Origin: CBDAMZ01 sp965197375
GTDB lineage: Bacteria; Acidobacteriota; Vicinamibacteria; Vicinamibacterales; UBA8438
Assembly: GCA_965197375.1 (NCBI GenBank)
Contig: CBDAMZ010000010.1
Coordinates: 310,001-374,000 of the forward strand
Reading direction: 5' to 3'
DNA length: 64,000 nucleotides
The notes under the pieces are model-generated. The model had not been told where the DNA came from. It saw only the letters and a program-made list of their open reading frames with translations, and did not search any database. Position numbers and translations under genes: made by a program. This document shows, piece after piece, positions 61,536 to 64,000 of the stretch (the stretch's first letter is position 1; every line of letters starts with the position of its first letter).

Positions 61536-64000
61536 TCACGCCGCCAGCACGCGACGGAGGCAAGCCCCGGTGTCCGACCCAGCCACGCCTGCCACCTCCT
61601 CCGGCGTGCCCTCTGCCACGATCCGGCCGCCAGCCTCGCCACCACCGGGCCCAAGGTCGATGATGTGGTCCGCGGCCTTGATCACATCCAGGTGATGCTC
61701 GATGACGACGACGGTGTTACCCTGATCGACCAGCTTGTTGAGCACGTCGAGCAGTCGACGCGTGTCTTCAAAGTGGAGCCCCGTAGTCGGCTCGTCCAGG
61801 ATGTACAGGGTGCGCCCAGTGCTGCGACGGGAGAGCTCCTTCGCCAGCTTAATCCGCTGAGCCTCACCGCCGCTTAGGGTTGTCGCCGCCTGGCCGAGGG
61901 TAATATACCCCATGCCAACATCCTGTAGCGTCCTAAGCCTCACCGCGATCCGGGGGAAGTGCTCGAGGAGCGGTAACGCCTGATCTACCGTGAGGTCGAG
62001 AATACCGGCAATCGAGATCCCCCGATACTTGATCGCAAGCGTCTCCGGGTTGTATCGCCGGCCCTTACACTGTTCACACGTAACATAGACGTCAGGCAGG
62101 AAGTGCATCTCGATCGCGATCAAGCCGTCGCCCTGGCATACCTCGCAGCGCCCGCCCTTCACGTTAAATGAAAAGCGGCCTGGCCGATACCCACGAGCTC
62201 GTGACTCGGGCAGCATGGACAACAGCTCGCGAATGAACGTGAACAGGCCGGTGTAGGTTGCCGGGTTCGACCGCGGTGTCCGTCCGATCGGCGACTGGTC
62301 GATTTGAATCGCCTTATCGATTAGGTCGATACCATCGATGCTGTCGTGCGCCCCCGGCTCGTCGCTGGCGCGATACAGTTCGCGCGCAAGCGAGCGATAG
62401 AGGATATCGTTCACTAAGGTGGACTTGCCTGACCCGCTCACACCGGTAACGGCCGTGAACAGCCCCAATGGGATCGTCGCATCAATGCTCTTTAAGTTAT
62501 TCCCGCGCGCACCGCGGATGGTCAACTGGCCCTGTAAGGCCGGACGGCGGGTGGGCGGAATCGGAATCGTGCGCTCGCCGCGCAGATACGAACCGGTCAG
62601 CGACTCGGTCCCGTTTGCGAGCAGCGCCGAAGGAGGCCCCTGGAAGATAACCCGGCCACCGTGCTCGCCAGCCCCCGGGCCAAGATCGATGACGTAGTCG
62701 GCCGCGCGAATGGTCTCCTCATCATGCTCAACAACGACCACCGTGTTTCCCAGATCACGCAACCGTTCGAGCGCCGAGAGCAACAGCCGGTTATCTCGCT
62801 GATGGAGTCCGACCGACGGCTCGTCGAGTACATATAGCACGCCGGTCAGGTTGGCACCGATCTGGGTGGCTAACCTGATCCGTTGTGCCTCCCCTCCAGA
62901 AAGCGTGGTGGCCCCGCGAGCCAGCGTGAGGTAGCCAACGCCCACGTCGCGGAGGAAGCGAAACCGATCGCGAATCTCACGCAGCACACGGCCAGCAACC
63001 AGCGTCTCGCGCTCGGTCAGCACCAGATCGTCGAAGACCCGTCTGGCTTCATCGACCGGAAGGTTCGTATAGTCTGATATCGTGCGGCCTTTCACACGCA
63101 CGGCGCGGCTTTCGGGACGCAACCGGTCGCCCTCGCAGGCCGGACAGCAGCAAAGGGACTGGTATGGCTTGAGCAGTTCCTGCTCTGCCCACGTCCCGTT
63201 TTCGTAGCGGCGTCGCAGATTCGGAATGACACCCTCGAAATCTTTCCCGAATGGGTCCAGTGGGGCTCCGCTACGCCGGCCTCCGCCTCGTGCTACGGTC
63301 CGGCCGGGCCGACAGCTGCCACCATTGGGCCCGTACAGCAGCACGTCTCGGTGCTTGCGTGGCAATCGGCCGAATGGGACGTCAAGGTCGATACTAAAAT
63401 ACTGCCCAAGCTTGGCCAACGTGTCCCGGATCAGCTTGCGATCGCCTCGCGCCCACGAATCGATGGCGCCTCCCGCCAGCGTCTTTGATTCGTCTGGCAC
63501 GATGCGCGCGGGATCGAAATCCTCCACAGTGCCAAGCCCCTGGCAATCACGACACGCCCCGTGCGGCGAGTTGAACGAGAAGACGCGTGGCGTTATCTCC
63601 GGCACGTTGATGCTGCAGTTAACGCAGGCCAGTCGTCGCGAGAACAGCCGATCGCCACCGCTCAGGGTATTGACGATGACGATGTCGGCGGCAAGCAGCA
63701 GCGCTAGCTCGATCGACTCGGTCAACCGCCGCTCCGCGCCTGGCCGCACAATGAGTCGGTCGACGACGGCATCTATCCAGTGATTCTTCCGCCGCTCGAG
63801 TCGGACTTCGTCTTCCAGCGACCGGGTCACACCATCGACCCGGATTTTCGTCAAACCTTTGGCTCGGAGCGCCGTCAGCTCCTTCTTGAACTCCCCCTTG
63901 CGGCCACGCACCACCGGGGCAAGTACATTGACCCGTTCCTCCATCGGATCCGCCAGGATGGTCTCGACGATGCGCTCCACCGACTGCGACGTGATCTCGT
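61536..64000 (-). CDS. uvrA: Excinuclease ABC subunit A (5' end off the window)
   Basis: Damage-recognition subunit of nucleotide excision repair. Over 820 codons are present and open at the right edge; about 120-150 N-terminal residues, including the first Walker A, are missing. Zinc modules (CVNCSINVPEITPRVFSFN, CEVCQGDGLIAIEMHFLPD) and both ABC signatures TLSGGEAQRI are seen, with the second P-loop GVSGSGKSTL and LYILDEPTTGLH. The C-terminus is complete. An SRPGRTVARGGGRRSG insertion sits in the first half near GPNGGS. Confidence 0.95.
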   Translation of the reverse strand, partial: EITSQSVERIVETILADPMEERVNVLAPVVRGRKGEFKKELTALRAKGLTKIRVDGVTRSLEDEVRLERRKNHWIDAVVDRLIVRPGAERRLTESIELALLLAADIVIVNTLSGGDRLFSRRLACVNCSINVPEITPRVFSFNSPHGACRDCQGLGTVEDFDPARIVPDESKTLAGGAIDSWARGDRKLIRDTLAKLGQYFSIDLDVPFGRLPRKHRDVLLYGPNGGSCRPGRTVARGGGRRSGAPLDPFGKDFEGVIPNLRRRYENGTWAEQELLKPYQSLCCCPACEGDRLRPESRAVRVKGRTISDYTNLPVDEARRVFDDLVLTERETLVAGRVLREIRDRFRFLRDVGVGYLTLARGATTLSGGEAQRIRLATQIGANLTGVLYVLDEPSVGLHQRDNRLLLSALERLRDLGNTVVVVEHDEETIRAADYVIDLGPGAGEHGGRVIFQGPPSALLANGTESLTGSYLRGERTIPIPPTRRPALQGQLTIRGARGNNLKSIDATIPLGLFTAVTGVSGSGKSTLVNDILYRSLARELYRASDEPGAHDSIDGIDLIDKAIQIDQSPIGRTPRSNPATYTGLFTFIRELLSMLPESRARGYRPGRFSFNVKGGRCEVCQGDGLIAIEMHFLPDVYVTCEQCKGRRYNPETLAIKYRGISIAGILDLTVDQALPLLEHFPRIAVRLRTLQDVGMGYITLGQAATTLSGGEAQRIKLAKELSRRSTGRTLYILDEPTTGLHFEDTRRLLDVLNKLVDQGNTVVVIEHHLDVIKAADHIIDLGPGGGEAGGRIVAEGTPEEVAGVAGSDTGACLRRVLAA

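Noticed and set aside
1..64000. CRISPR array, prophage or toxin-antitoxin pair
   Set aside because: No regularly spaced repeat array, no phage structural or integrase cluster (the only tyrosine recombinase is XerC with cellular neighbours), and no small paired ORFs with antitoxin-like features were seen.

Overview
The window reads as chromosomal DNA of a GC-rich (roughly 60 %, by eye) Gram-negative bacterium. LpxC, a multi-POTRA Omp85 protein, a TamB-like protein and several lipoproteins show an outer membrane with lipid A. An adenosylcobalamin-dependent ribonucleotide reductase, EgtB/EgtD, an LVIVD-repeat protein, a carbohydrate-binding-module/beta-barrel protein, and the order topA-trmFO-xerC with hslVU fit Acidobacteriota best (Vicinamibacteria-like). 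That placement is inference from gene content; no marker comparison could be run. TGA is used as an ordinary stop throughout.

Layout. 1-3.2 kb (minus): egtB, egtD and an AI-2E-type transporter that runs off the left edge. 3.3-10.1 kb (plus): tRNA-Leu(UAG), tig, clpP, clpX, lon, engB, rpmE, a protein folding/quality-control block. 10.2-15.4 kb: an SDR oxidoreductase, a small membrane protein, nrdJ with a probable promoter and two NrdR-like boxes, and a CPBP protease. 15.5-25.7 kb (minus): biotin carboxylase, biotin carrier, TamB-like, seven-POTRA Omp85 and SurA-like chaperone genes in one apparent operon. 26-36.5 kb: an island of mainly exported proteins (LVIVD, DUF305, TolB-fragment/CBM9/barrel fusion, haem-motif toroid protein, cupin, interrupted S15 peptidase) plus a hydratase. 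36.7-45 kb (minus): carboxyltransferase, transaldolase-like, FAH-family, FN3 lipoprotein, hslU, hslV, APC permease and a lipoprotein. 45.2-47.2 kb (plus): an ABC-F ATPase. 47.3-52.1 kb (minus): xerC, trmFO, topA, then a decayed dprA. 52.8-57 kb (plus): TPR protein, lipoprotein, rplU, rpmA, obgE, nadD, rsfS. 57-60.1 kb (minus): lysA, tmk and lpxC with a clear promoter. 60.1-61.4 kb: a complete IS630-type element. 61.5-64 kb: uvrA, cut by the right edge.

How the genes fit together. Three ATP-dependent proteases (ClpXP, Lon, HslUV) sit in one window with trigger factor. The envelope-assembly genes (TamB-like, Omp85, SurA-like) share an operon with two subunits of a biotin-dependent acyl-CoA carboxylase; a carboxyltransferase gene that could complete it lies 11 kb away on the same strand, beyond the exported-protein island.

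Most noteworthy: (1) an S15/CocE peptidase gene interrupted by one in-frame TGA between its nucleophile Ser and its Asp/His; (2) a dprA relic upstream of topA; (3) paired NrdR-like boxes before nrdJ; (4) long poly-C tracts in two adjacent exported-protein genes; (5) an unusual TolB-fragment/CBM9/barrel fusion; (6) an alpha/alpha-toroid protein with a CxxCH haem motif. I found no CRISPR array, no phage and no clear-cut new multi-gene system; the exported-protein island is the best place to look for unknown biology.
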